Notes: generated by a model from the letters alone, not told the origin. A stretch of DNA of 64,000 nt from Chitinophagaceae bacterium (GCA_016713965.1 JADJOC010000003.1:62001-126000), one strand, 5' to 3'. Positions 19,003-27,887 are shown, counted from the stretch's first letter. Program-made: numbers and translations.

Positions 19003-19690
19003 TTTATCGAAAAGATCATACAAAAAAGAATTATTGGATGCAGATGATATTCCATTTGAAGCCATCCGGCAAAACATGAATGAGTTAAATACTATTAATT
19101 CATGGCTGGGCGGACATGCCATTACCATCAATGCAGTTAAAAAATTTATACCCGCCGGTAAAACAATAAGCATTTGTGAAATCGGTTGCGGTGGCGGGGA
19201 TAATTTATACGCAGTAGAAAAATGGTGCAAAAAAAATAATATTACAGCTTCTTTTACCGGTATTGATATTAAACAATCCTGTATTGATTTTGCAAAAAAT
19301 AAATATGCTGCAATGAATGCAAACTGGATTACCAGCGATTATGAAAAAGTAAATTTTGAAACCAAACCTGACATTATTTTTTCCTCACTATTCTGCCACC
19401 ATTTTTTAGAAACTGAATTAGTCAATATGGCACAATGGATGAAAAAAAATTGCTGCAAAGGTTTTTTTATAAATGATCTTGAACGGAATATAATTGCTTA
19501 TTATGCTATAAAATTTTTAACCAGGCTTTTTTCCAAATCTTATTTAGTAAAACATGATGCACCGCTTTCCGTAGCAAGAGGATTTAAGAAAAAAGAATGG
19601 CATATAATATTAAGCCAGGCAAATGTCACTTCTTATATTATCCAGTGGAAATGGGCTTTCAGGCACTTAGTTATGTATCATGCAAAATGA
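18995..19690 (+). CDS. SAM-dependent methyltransferase in type III PKS cluster
   Basis: Class I methyltransferase (about 231 aa). Motif I is ICEIGCGGGDN with the glycine-rich SAM loop, followed by FTGIDIKQSCIDFA (motif II acidic). FSSLFCHHFLE is near motif IV. I chose the ATG at 18995, which overlaps the PKS stop. Such enzymes C- or O-methylate the alkylresorcinol ring in srsABC-type phenolic-lipid operons. Its position between PKS and FAD enzyme fits that role. Intact. Confidence 0.82.
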   Translation: MINLSKRSYKKELLDADDIPFEAIRQNMNELNTINSWLGGHAITINAVKKFIPAGKTISICEIGCGGGDNLYAVEKWCKKNNITASFTGIDIKQSCIDFAKNKYAAMNANWITSDYEKVNFETKPDIIFSSLFCHHFLETELVNMAQWMKKNCCKGFFINDLERNIIAYYAIKFLTRLFSKSYLVKHDAPLSVARGFKKKEWHIILSQANVTSYIIQWKWAFRHLVMYHAK

Positions 19691-20817
19691 TACTCAATAC
19701 GATATAGTTGTAATAGGCGGAGGACTTGCTGGATTAGCACTGGCAATACAAGGTGCACAAAAAGGTTTCTCTGTAGCTTTATTTGAAAAAGAGCAATACC
19801 CTTTTCATAAAGTATGTGGTGAGTACATAAGCCTTGAGAGCTGGAACTTTATTGAAAGCTTAGGCCTGCCTCTTTCCTCCATGCAATTACCTGTTATTAA
19901 AAAATTAAAAATTACAGCCCCAAATGGCAAACAGCTTACACATAATTTGCCTTTAGGTGGCTTTGGCATCAGCAGGTATTTAATAGATAATGAATTACAA
20001 AAAATTGCCCGGGCCCTTACCGTGGATATATACGAAAATTGTAAGGTTGAACAGGTGAATTTTTTAAAAGATCACTTTATAATCCAGGCCGGTAAACAAA
20101 ATTTTACCAGCAAAGTGTGCTGTGGCAGCTTTGGCAAAAAAAGCAACCTGGATATTAAGTTGAAACGAAGTTTTGTAAATAATAAACCCGGCAAGCTGGA
20201 TAATTTTGTTGGCATAAAATATCATGTAAGTACCGATATGGATGCCGGCACCATTGCTTTGCATAATTTTAAAAATGGCTATTGCGGCATTTCAAAAATA
20301 GAAAATAACAGGTATTGCTTATGCTATTTAACCACAGCACAAAGTTTAAAAGATAATAATAATTCAATAAAAAATTTAGAACAAAACATACTGTACAAAA
20401 ATCCCCATTTAAAAAAAATATTTACAGAAAGCCATTTTTTATTTGAAAAACCGGTAACTATTTCGCAAATCTCGTTTTCAAAAAAATCCCACGTAGAAGA
20501 TAATATTTTATTATTAGGCGATGCAGCCGGAATGATTACACCACTTTGCGGCAATGGCATGAGCATGGCGTTGCACAGCAGTAAAATTGCCATAAATTTT
20601 ATCGGGCAGTTTTTGCTAAATAAAATTTCCAGGAATGAAATGGAAAAGTCATACCAAAAACAATGGAATACTCAATTTGCAAAAGATTAAAACCGGCAGG
20701 TTTATTCAAAAATTATTTGGCAAAATATGGCTTACCAATTTATTCATCAGCTGTATGAAATTTTTACCTTTTATTACCAGGGCGATAATAAAACGGACAC
20801 ACGGAAAACCTTTTTAA
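19680..20817 (+). CDS. FAD-dependent monooxygenase/reductase (geranylgeranyl reductase-like), frameshifted
   Basis: Flavoprotein of the GGR/p-hydroxybenzoate-hydroxylase type. The dinucleotide-binding motif GGGLAGLALAIQ is near residue 13, FHKVCGEYIS follows near 42, and the second FAD motif is LLLGDAAGMITPLCGNGM near 280. The reading frame ends prematurely in AKD at 20690. Adding one A to the A4 run near 20681 gives AKRLKTGRF and a further 43 residues ending HGKPF at 20817. In srs-type operons this enzyme hydroxylates the ring to a quinol. It overlaps the methyltransferase gene by 11 bp. Confidence 0.83.
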
Positions 20818-21859
20818 CTATCCGATCTCTTTATCAGCAGCTTTCATAACGGCTATATTTTTTGCTGCATTTCTTAAAAACTTTCTTCCCTTTTGCCAGG
20901 GCCATGGCTTATGCCCCAAAGATGCATTGTGCTTACTTATCCGGTACAGCGCCTTCCAGTGTTTTAATATTTCTTTATATGCGCCTGATAAAGAATATCC
21001 CGTATCATAAAAATGGTTAGGTTCGGCACCACAGCCGTTAAATTCTAAAATGCTAAAATTCCGCCCCTCTTTCAAATCACTAATATTGGAACACATGATA
21101 TCATAACGGCCATAAAAAAAATCATTAATGCTTAAACTTATCTTGTCAAAAATATTTACGAGTTTATCATCAATGTGCTCTTTCAAATCCAGGAAATGAG
21201 CCCCCCTGTTATGATTAGCTGCATAGCTTAACATATATTTTTCGCCGACAGGTAATACATCAGTCCATCTTTCCTTATGCTTGCTATATAATTCCCCTAT
21301 TCTCTTTTTCCCTTTAGGGTGCATTAATATTAATTCTTCCAAAGTGCGCTTACCATCACCTGTAACCTGCAAAGGAATTTTATGTAAAAAACCTGTTACA
21401 ATACCTTTTGCTTCCCTTGGATGCCTTATATAAAATACGCTTACCTCCATCGGGTAATGAATGAGTTGCTGTACAATATATTCAACAGGTACTTTACTAT
21501 GATAATGCAGCAACTCTGTCTCATTATCAATCTTTCTGAATAAAATCCCCTGCCCGCCAATTTCAGGTTTTACAATAAAGGGGTAAATTATGTTGGCATC
21601 TCTTAATTTTTTATTGATTTCCTCCAAAGATTCTCCGGGCAAAACATTAAAAGTAGGCGGATAAAATGCTGTAGGTAACAAATCATACATTTCCCGTTTA
21701 GGCTCGCCTTCCAGGCCACCAAATGTTAGTTTAGGATTACTCGGAGTAAAACCACCAAACCGCCCCGGATTTTAAAGTATACCAAAGCCATATCGGCGTT
21801 AATGGTGCATATAACAGTTTAAAGGGCCACGCTTCCCAGTTTCGTATCTTCTTAAACAT
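20818..21859 (-). CDS. ATP-grasp family protein, frameshifted
   Basis: ATP-grasp ligase-like protein, about 346 residues when repaired. The ATP-grasp hallmarks are YPFIVKPEIGGQGILF (nucleotide-binding Lys), EYIVQQLIHYPMEVSV, GRYDIMC and a terminal metal-binding ILEFNGCGAEPNH. The N-terminal 37 residues start at ATG 21859 (MFKKIRNWEAWPF) and run into a TAA. Deleting one T at about 21744-21747 restores WFTPSNPKLTFGG and joins the rest. It is convergent with the PKS cluster, with abutting stop codons. It resembles D-Ala-D-Ala ligase-fold proteins, but the acceptor is unknown. Confidence 0.78.
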
Positions 21860-22207
21860 TTATAAGTAGTGTTTTCAAAATTTTTCCAAAAATAAACCCT
21901 AAATAGCAAACCCCAATCGTAAAACGATAATTATACAAATTGCATTTGTATTTTAATTATTGTACAAGCTTCAGTTCTTTGTAGCAACATCGTTGCAGCC
22001 TGCCCCGTCCGAAGGCGGGGTCGCAATCCGTTCATCGGCATACCATTGGTCGACATTTAATTATTATATATTAATTATCACTACGCTCTTCATTTTTTTC
22101 GCAACGATCTCCCCATTGATCTCCGCAACACCCTTCTCCCTTTTTGGAGAAGGGACGGGGATGAGGTAAAATCTGTACATTTGCCAAGCAACAAAACGAT
22201 ACCTTAT
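21860..22207. other. Intergenic region with GC-rich palindromes
   Basis: 348 bp without a gene. It carries a CCCCG(tccgaagg)CGGGG-type hairpin at about 22003-22020 and a perfect 9-bp stem CCCTTCTCC/GGAGAAGGG at 22131-22154, followed by ACGGGGATGAGG, a palindromic unit of the kind dispersed in Bacteroidota. The promoter of the downstream Fe-S gene is at its right edge. Confidence 0.6.
22176..22183 (+). promoter_or_regulatory. Probable -7 element TACATTTG
   Basis: It matches the Bacteroidota TAnnTTTG consensus and lies about 25 bp before the chosen ATG at 22208. It covers the TTG at 22181, which argues against that codon being the start. Confidence 0.5.
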
Positions 22208-22981
22208 ATGCATGTACCAATAATGGCAGAAATGCTTGCCAGCGGCGAACAACCAGAAGTGCTTTTTTGGGTGGGCTGTGCCGGTAGTTTTGACCAAAGA
22301 GCACAAAAAATCACAAAAGCTTTTGTTACAATATTAAACAAAGTGGGCATTAAATATGCTATTTTAGGTAAAGAAGAAATGTGCACCGGCGACCCTGCAC
22401 GGCGTGCAGGTAATGAATTTATGTTCCAGATGATGGCTTATCAGAATATCCAGATCTTAAACGGGTACAATATTAAAAAAATTGTAACCGCCTGTCCGCA
22501 TTGTTTTAATATCTTAAAAAATGAATATCCTGAATTGGGAGGTAATTATGAAGTAATCCATCATGCTACTTTTATACAGCAGCTGATTGATGAAGGCAAA
22601 ATAAAAATGGTGGAAGGTGGTACATTCAAAGGCAAAAAAATAACGTATCACGATAGTTGTTACCTGGGCCGAGCTAATAATATTTACGAAGCCCCAAGAA
22701 AAGTATTAGAAGCACTGGATGTAGCCCTGGTAGAAATGAAGCGGTGCAGAAGTAATGGCTTATGCTGCGGCGCAGGCGGAGCCCAAATGTTTAAAGAAGA
22801 AGAAAAAGGAGATAAAAGAATAAATACAGAAAGAACAGAAGAAGCACTGGTAACCGGTGCCAACATTATTGCAGCTGCCTGCCCTTTTTGCAATACCATG
22901 CTAACTGATGGCGTAAAAACGAAGGAAAAAGAAGAAGTACAGGTATTGGATATTGCGGAATTGGTAGCATCCAGTATGTAA
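22208..22981 (+). CDS. CCG-domain (HdrB/LutA-like) iron-sulfur protein
   Basis: Heterodisulfide-reductase-related Fe-S protein (about 257 aa) with two cysteine-rich CCG domains. The first is FWVGCAGSF ... CPHC; the second is YHDSCYLGR ... NGLCCGAGGAQM ... CPFCNTM. These domains ligate non-cubane or [4Fe-4S] clusters and act in electron transfer from lactate, glycolate or flavin partners. I use ATG 22208 (MHVPIMAEM) because the upstream in-frame TTG lies in the promoter. Family partners (an Fe-S/FAD subunit) are not in the window. Intact. Confidence 0.85.
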   Translation: MHVPIMAEMLASGEQPEVLFWVGCAGSFDQRAQKITKAFVTILNKVGIKYAILGKEEMCTGDPARRAGNEFMFQMMAYQNIQILNGYNIKKIVTACPHCFNILKNEYPELGGNYEVIHHATFIQQLIDEGKIKMVEGGTFKGKKITYHDSCYLGRANNIYEAPRKVLEALDVALVEMKRCRSNGLCCGAGGAQMFKEEEKGDKRINTERTEEALVTGANIIAAACPFCNTMLTDGVKTKEKEEVQVLDIAELVASSM

Positions 22982-22998
22982 TTTTTTTTGTAATTTTA

Positions 22999-23253
22999 AT
23001 GAAAATTAATTTAATGAACATTATCTCAATTAAAGAAAAATTACATTCTTACGTTGAAAATGGCGATCCCAAGAAAATAAAAGCTTTTTATTCTATGGTG
23101 GAAGATGAAATTCAGGAAAATTCAATTTGGGATCCGGCATTTACTAAAGAAATGGATAAAAGAAGAATAGAATTAGAAACCGGCAAAGTAAAAGGTCACA
23201 CTTTAGAAGAAATGATAAGAGATGCCAGAAAAAAAGTTAAGAAAAGAAAGTAA
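22999..23253 (+). CDS. Putative antitoxin of a ParE/RelE toxin-antitoxin pair
   Basis: 84-residue, highly charged protein with a Lys-rich C-terminus and the motif LEEMIRDARKK, resembling addiction-module component antitoxins. Its TAA overlaps the ATG of the toxin gene by one base (23253), giving translational coupling. It would neutralise the toxin and probably represses the pair. No own promoter element was identified. The internal ATG at 23014 is another possible start. Confidence 0.72.
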   Translation: MKINLMNIISIKEKLHSYVENGDPKKIKAFYSMVEDEIQENSIWDPAFTKEMDKRRIELETGKVKGHTLEEMIRDARKKVKKRK

Positions 23254-23549
23254 TGCAATTTCGTGTACATCCATTGGCTTACAATGATTTTATTGAATCA
23301 TATGATTATTATGATTTACAAGTAAAAGGGCTAGGCGAAAAGTTTTATGCTGAACTTATGACTGTTTTTCAAATGATGGAGTCTTATCCTTTAAGAGCCA
23401 GAATGATAAAGGGTCATTATAGAATTTCAAATCTGAATATCTTCCCTTTTCAAATAATTTATACATTTAATAAAGAAATAAAGAGGACTTCAATTGTATC
23501 TATACATCATGCCAGTAAAGATCCAAGAAAAAGATTTAGAAAATTTTAA
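23253..23549 (+). CDS. RelE/ParE family toxin
   Basis: 98-residue RelE/ParE-fold protein. It shows VHPLAYNDFIESYDYY at the N-terminus, YPLRARMIKGHYRISNLNIFPFQIIYTF in the core and SIVSIHHASKDPRKRF at the C-terminus, the normal block order for the family. Members target gyrase or ribosome-bound mRNA. ParE-like seems likelier here because of the RxxxxxPFQIIY form. It is coupled to the preceding antitoxin gene and intact. Confidence 0.82.
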   Translation: MQFRVHPLAYNDFIESYDYYDLQVKGLGEKFYAELMTVFQMMESYPLRARMIKGHYRISNLNIFPFQIIYTFNKEIKRTSIVSIHHASKDPRKRFRKF

Positions 23550-23551
23550 TT

Positions 23552-24070
23552 ATGAACCTCAATTTTCAACAACATATTCCTGCAGATTTTCATGACACCT
23601 CACGTGTATGGATTTACCAAAGCAACAGGCTATTTTCTATACAAGAAGCATTTCAATTAGAAGAAATACTGGAAAAATTTGTAACCGATTGGAAAACCCA
23701 TGGCACACCCATAAAAGGTTATGCTAATTTATTCTTCGGCCAGTTTATCGTTTTTATGGCCGATGAAACTTCTACCGGGGTAAGTGGTTGCAGTACCGAT
23801 ACCTCTGTTCGCTTAATTAAAGAAGTTGAACAAAAATTTAAAATAGAGCTATTTAACCGGCAAAACCTTGCCTTTATAGTAAAAGATAAAGTTCAAATAG
23901 TTCCTCTTAATCAATTAGAATATGCCTTACAAAATGGCTTTATCACACCTGATACTTTATATTTTAACAATACAGTGCTTACTAAATATGAAATGATAAA
24001 TAAATGGATTATACCAATGAAAGATAGTTGGCTGGGTATTAAACTGCCGCAGATACACCAATTAAAATAA
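23552..24070 (+). CDS. Conserved Bacteroidota hypothetical protein
   Basis: 172-residue cytosolic protein found widely in Bacteroidota and often labelled an ABC transporter ATPase, although I see no Walker A, signature or Walker B motif. Conserved-looking blocks are RVWIYQSNR, FFGQFIVFMADE, VSGCSTDTSVRLIK and LYFNN. It lies 2 bp after the toxin gene but is more likely a housekeeping neighbour. Function unknown. Confidence 0.7.
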   Translation: MNLNFQQHIPADFHDTSRVWIYQSNRLFSIQEAFQLEEILEKFVTDWKTHGTPIKGYANLFFGQFIVFMADETSTGVSGCSTDTSVRLIKEVEQKFKIELFNRQNLAFIVKDKVQIVPLNQLEYALQNGFITPDTLYFNNTVLTKYEMINKWIIPMKDSWLGIKLPQIHQLK

Positions 24071-24245
24071 AGTATTCATAGTGCCACAACTGTTGAAGGG
24101 AGCGTCCACCGCCGTTGGCGGGGCACAGCGCCAATGGAGATCCATCAAGGCGCAAATGCTATAACACAAAATTCTTAAATGCTTTAGCATTAATGTTCCT
24201 AATCCCAAATATCCAATTACCAATTCCTATACTTTCTGCTGCCAT

Positions 24246-24279
24246 TTTGGCATTATTTCACCAGATATACTTATTTTTG
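24246..24279 (+). promoter_or_regulatory. Probable miaB promoter
   Basis: TTTG at 24246-24249 and TATTTTTG at 24272-24279 match the -33/-7 elements of Bacteroidota housekeeping sigma, with a slightly long 22-bp spacer. The start codon at 24290 is only about 10 bp further on, implying a very short leader. Confidence 0.5.
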
Positions 24280-24289
24280 CAACATAAGT

Positions 24290-25612
24290 ATGGAAAGTTT
24301 ACTATTAAATAATAAAACACACGACGAAACCAGGCAGGGAGAAGCTTTTTCACCTTTCAAGCTGGATAATAATCTATTTAAAAAACATTTTTATATAGAA
24401 AGTTATGGCTGCGCCATGAATTTTGCCGATAGCGAAGTGGTAGCCTCCATTTTACAAAACAATGGCTTTGGCGCTACTAAAAATGCAGAAGAAGCTGATA
24501 TAATTTTTATCAATACCTGCTCTATCCGGGAAAAAGCAGAGCTAACCGTTCGTAAAAGATTAACCGAATTTAAAAAATATAAAAAATCAAATCCGGGATT
24601 ATTAGTAGGTGTATTAGGCTGTATGGCCGAACGCCTGAAAGCAAAATTTATTGAAGAAGAAAAGCTCGTTGATTTAGTAATTGGCCCGGATGCTTACCGT
24701 AGCTTGCCTTCATTAATAGAAGAAGCAGAAACCGGGCAAAAAGCGGTGAATGTTTTATTAAGCCGTGACGAAACCTATGCTGATATTTCTCCTATAAGAT
24801 TAAACAGTAATGGCGTAAATGCGTTTGTAAGCATTATGAGAGGCTGCAATAATATGTGCTCGTTTTGCGTAGTGCCATTTACAAGAGGCAGGGAACGTAG
24901 CCGTGATGCAGAAAGCATTATCAAAGAATGCAAAAATTTATTTGAACAAGGCTATCGGGAAGTCACATTGCTTAGGGCAAATGTAGACAGTTATCATTTC
25001 GTTAGTTCTAACAAAGCGAAAAGTTCTCTGCAAGTCTCCTCCTTGGGGGGAGATTTAGAGGGGGTCATCTCTGCAGAGGGCTTGGGCGAGGTTCAACCAG
25101 TTACCTTCGCCATGCTACTTGAAAAAGTAGCACAAATTTCTCCTTTATTAAGGGTAAGGTTTTCTACTTCGCATCCAAAAGATATTACAGACGAAGTTTT
25201 ATTTACCATTGCCAGGTACGAAAACATCTGCAATTATATTCACCTACCGGTGCAAAGCGGCAGCACACGCATGCTGCAAATGATGAACCGTACATACAGC
25301 AGGGAATGGTATATTTCTAAAGTTAACCGTATCCGGGAAATATTACCAGGCTGCGGCTTATCTACCGATATGATAACTGGTTTTTGCACAGAAACGGAAG
25401 AAGACCACCAGGAATCTTTAAGCCTGATGGGATATTGCCAGTTTGACCTGGCTTATATGTATTTTTATTCCGAACGCCCCGGAACGTTGGCTGCCAGAAG
25501 GTTTACAGACGATATCCCGGAACCCGTAAAGAAAAGGCGCCTGCAGGAAATGGTAGACCTGCACCGCATACATTCTCTGCAAAGCATGCAGCGTGATGTA
25601 GGTAAAACCTAA
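24290..25612 (+). CDS. miaB: tRNA-2-methylthio-N6-dimethylallyladenosine synthase MiaB, with inserted repeat and missing TRAM domain
   Basis: Radical SAM methylthiotransferase that modifies A37 of tRNAs. The UPF0004 domain (YIESYGCAMNFADSE, NTCSIREKAE, GVLGCMAERL) holds three cluster cysteines, and the radical SAM motif is MRGCNNMCSFCVVPFTRG. Three oddities stand out. First, LLRANVDSY replaces the usual LLGQNVDSY, explained by two compensating one-base changes near 24972-24980. Second, about 25 extra residues (from LQVSS to EVQP) sit between VDSYHF and FAMLLEKVA and are encoded by a palindromic repeat. Third, the protein stops at DVGKT, where the C-terminal TRAM domain should begin, and runs into part of another gene. 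tRNA binding would be impaired if this is real. Confidence 0.88.
   Translation: MESLLLNNKTHDETRQGEAFSPFKLDNNLFKKHFYIESYGCAMNFADSEVVASILQNNGFGATKNAEEADIIFINTCSIREKAELTVRKRLTEFKKYKKSNPGLLVGVLGCMAERLKAKFIEEEKLVDLVIGPDAYRSLPSLIEEAETGQKAVNVLLSRDETYADISPIRLNSNGVNAFVSIMRGCNNMCSFCVVPFTRGRERSRDAESIIKECKNLFEQGYREVTLLRANVDSYHFVSSNKAKSSLQVSSLGGDLEGVISAEGLGEVQPVTFAMLLEKVAQISPLLRVRFSTSHPKDITDEVLFTIARYENICNYIHLPVQSGSTRMLQMMNRTYSREWYISKVNRIREILPGCGLSTDMITGFCTETEEDHQESLSLMGYCQFDLAYMYFYSERPGTLAARRFTDDIPEPVKKRRLQEMVDLHRIHSLQSMQRDVGKT
25026..25091. repeat. Palindromic repeat element inside miaB
   Basis: A GC-rich unit bounded by CTCTGCA (25026-25032) and TGCAGAG (25072-25078) and containing CTCCTCCTTGGGGGGAG. 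It is in frame with miaB and has no counterpart in the normal protein. It resembles dispersed intergenic REP-like units seen elsewhere in Bacteroidota. Confidence 0.65.
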
Positions 25613-25706
25613 AAAAGTGGATTTAGTAGCTGAGGAAGCTGTTCGAAACAGTTTTTTTAAAAAAAGTTTGGAAAAAGACAAAATACTTATTTATGAAAGA
25701 AATTAA
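25611..25706 (+). pseudogene. C-terminal remnant of an MNT (MntA-type) nucleotidyltransferase
   Basis: Directly after the truncated miaB frame, a different frame reads KKVDLVAEEAVRNSFF and ends at 25706 in KDKILIYERN, overlapping the HEPN gene start by 14 bp. This is the usual C-terminal segment of an MNT antitoxin (RKVDLV...) coupled to a HEPN toxin. The GSxARG...DxD catalytic half is absent. A deletion or assembly join removed the end of miaB and the beginning of mntA together. Confidence 0.68.
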
Positions 25707-26025
25707 AGCTTATTTCGAGGATATAATTTTTTCTATAGAACAAATAGAACTTCACTTAAAAAATATTAATACATTTTCAGAATTTAAAACATCTCAAACA
25801 GTTATTGATGCAGTGGAAAGGCGAATATTTATAATTGGGGAAGCTATTTGGCAAGCAAATAAAATGGATAATTCATTACTTATTTCTGATAAAGAAAAAA
25901 TTATCGGCTTAAGGCATATTCTAACACACGACTACGATTTAGTTAGCAAAGAAATTATTTGGAAGATAGTTGATAATCGCATTCCCATTCTTAAAGAAGA
26001 AATCTTAAAATTATTAGCAGACTAA
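25693..26025 (+). CDS. hepT: HEPN domain RNase toxin (HepT-like, DUF86)
   Basis: 110-residue HEPN protein with the catalytic R-x4-H motif in GLRHILTHDYD. The upstream helix VERRIFIIGEAIW is typical of HepT. HepT toxins are RNases kept inactive by AMPylation from the MNT partner; here only the tail of that partner remains upstream, so the toxin appears orphaned as written. The stop codon overlaps the start of the sigma-54 activator gene (ATG at 26025). Confidence 0.84.
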   Translation: MKEIKAYFEDIIFSIEQIELHLKNINTFSEFKTSQTVIDAVERRIFIIGEAIWQANKMDNSLLISDKEKIIGLRHILTHDYDLVSKEIIWKIVDNRIPILKEEILKLLAD

Positions 26026-27255
26026 TGGATTTACAAACAATAAAAAACCGGTTTGGAATTATAGGAAATTCGCCAGGTCTTAATCATGCATTAAGCACAG
26101 CTACACAGGTAGCTAATACAGATCTAAGCGTTTTGATCAATGGTGAAAGTGGTGTGGGTAAAGAAGTGTTTTCACAAATCATCCATGCCTTAAGCCCGAG
26201 AAAACACAACTCATTTATTGCGGTAAACTGTGGCGCAATACCTGAAGGCACTATAGATAGTGAATTATTTGGTCATGAAAAAGGCTCTTTTACCGGTGCG
26301 ATGGATAGCCGTAAAGGCTATTTTGAAACCGTAAATGGTGGTACTATTTTCCTGGATGAAATTGGCGAAATGCCTTTGGGCACGCAGGCTCGTTTGCTGC
26401 GTGTATTGGAAGCAGGAGAATATATACGTGTTGGTAGCAGCAAAGTACAAAAAACCGATGTAAGGGTTATAGCCGCTACTAATAAAGAATTATTGGAATA
26501 TACACAAACAGGCAGGTTTAGGGAGGATTTATACTACCGGCTAAATACTGTACCTATTAAAGTTCCTTCTTTAAGAGACAGGAAAGAAGATATACTGCTG
26601 TTATTTAGAAAATTTGCTGTTGATTTTGCTGAAAGATATAAAACTACACCTGTACAATTAGACGATGAGGCTAAAAATGTATTAATTAATTATGCATGGC
26701 CGGGCAATGTAAGGGAATTAAAAAATATTGCAGAACAAATATCTGTACTAAGTTTAGATAAAAACATTACAGCTACAGCCTTAAAAAAAGTATTGCCGGA
26801 AAATAATTACTCCCGGCTGCCTGTACTTGCAGGAGGAACACAAACCGGGCAGACAGATTTCTCCAATGAAAGAGAAATTTTATATAAACTTTTTTTTGAC
26901 ATGAAGAAGGATGTAAATGAATTAAAAAAAATGTTTTTTGATTTATTGCAGAACCCAACTGTTAATAATCATGGGGCAATGTATTCAGCGGATAATAATT
27001 TTAAAGAGATCAACCCGGCTGCCCTTCCCGGAAATATAAGCAGTTCATCTGCACATAAGGTAATTCTTAATCCAAATGATGATATACATCAACACGAAGA
27101 AATAGAAGAATCTTTAAGTATTGTAGATAAAGAAAAGAGCTAATATTAAAAGCATTAAAAAACATAAAGGCAAACGGAAAGATGCCTCTTTAGATTTAGG
27201 AATTAGCGAAAGGACGTTATACAGAAAATTAAAGGAATATGATATTGAAGACTAA
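26025..27255 (+). CDS. Sigma-54-dependent transcriptional activator, frameshifted before its HTH
   Basis: AAA+ enhancer-binding protein that remodels sigma-54 RNA polymerase. Residues 10-235 are the AAA+ domain: Walker A GESGVGKE, the GSFTGA sigma-54 contact loop, Walker B FLDEIGEM and the arginine block FREDLYYRLN. It has no receiver domain. The frame ends in VDKEKS near 27142, but the Fis-type HTH (KHKGKRKDASLDLGISERTLYRKL) follows in another frame to 27255. A one-base change around 27134-27140 accounts for it. The miaB / activator / lptE / secG order is usual in Bacteroidota, so the toxin pair was inserted upstream of it. Confidence 0.87.
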
Positions 27256-27856
27256 TAAACCGACGACCGGCAACCGACAACCGACAACCGAAAAGCCTTT
27301 TCAATTTGTAATTGGCAAGCTGATTAACGTTTTCCGACGGTGGTCGGTGGTCAGTGGTCAGTGGTCACTTTTTCTGTTGTTCATCACACTCTTTAATTTC
27401 TCCACCTGCAAATATGGGTTTAAAGATACCTCTCCTATTCCACCGGAAATAAAAACTTTCAGGATAAATTACTTCGAAAATAAAGCACAATATGTAAATC
27501 CGCAGTTAAGTCCCCAATTAACAGAAAGATTAAAGCAAAAAGTAATTAATACCACCCGTTTACGACAATCTAATGATGATGATGCGCATTATGATATCAG
27601 CGGTTATGTATCCCAATATTTTACAAGCACCACAGGTATTGCCCAGAATAATGCTAGTACCAACAGGCTTACAGTAGGCTTTCATTTAATATTTAGAAAT
27701 ACCCTGGACGAAAAGAAAAATTTTGAAACGGACCTTACCAGAAATTTTGATTTCCCTGCTTCACAAAGTTTATCACAGGCAGAAGCTTCATTAAACAGTG
27801 AAATTGTACGAAATGTTGTAGATGAAATTTTTAATAAAATATTTTCCAATTGGTAA
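27239..27856 (+). CDS. lptE: LPS-assembly lipoprotein LptE, N-terminus overrun by repeats
   Basis: Outer-membrane lipoprotein that plugs LptD in LPS export. The mature part follows the lipobox FSTC (about residue 57), with PPEIKTFRINYFENKA, LTERLKQKVINTTRL and the C-terminal SEIVRNVVDEIFNKI typical of Bacteroidota LptE. The first 45 residues (KPTTGNRQPTTEK, RRWSVVSGQWS) are encoded by tandem-repeat DNA at 27261-27290 and 27335-27367 and do not look like native protein. The true start or signal peptide is thus uncertain. The start as given overlaps the end of the activator gene. Confidence 0.8.
   Translation: MILKTNKPTTGNRQPTTEKPFQFVIGKLINVFRRWSVVSGQWSLFLLFITLFNFSTCKYGFKDTSPIPPEIKTFRINYFENKAQYVNPQLSPQLTERLKQKVINTTRLRQSNDDDAHYDISGYVSQYFTSTTGIAQNNASTNRLTVGFHLIFRNTLDEKKNFETDLTRNFDFPASQSLSQAEASLNSEIVRNVVDEIFNKIFSNW
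27261..27367. repeat. Inverted array of ACCGACA / GGTCAGT heptamer-type repeats
   Basis: The left arm 27261-27290 is a run of CCGACAA-like 7-mers; the right arm 27335-27367 is a run of GGTCAGT-like 7-mers, roughly reverse complementary. This resembles short tandemly repeated sequences spread in many bacteria. It lies within the beginning of lptE. Confidence 0.7.
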
Positions 27857-27887
27857 ATATTTTTAATTAACACATAGCTTTACATTT

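Noticed and set aside
23552..24070. ABC transporter ATPase, a label often given to this family
   Set aside because: No Walker A, signature or Walker B sequence is present in the 172 residues.
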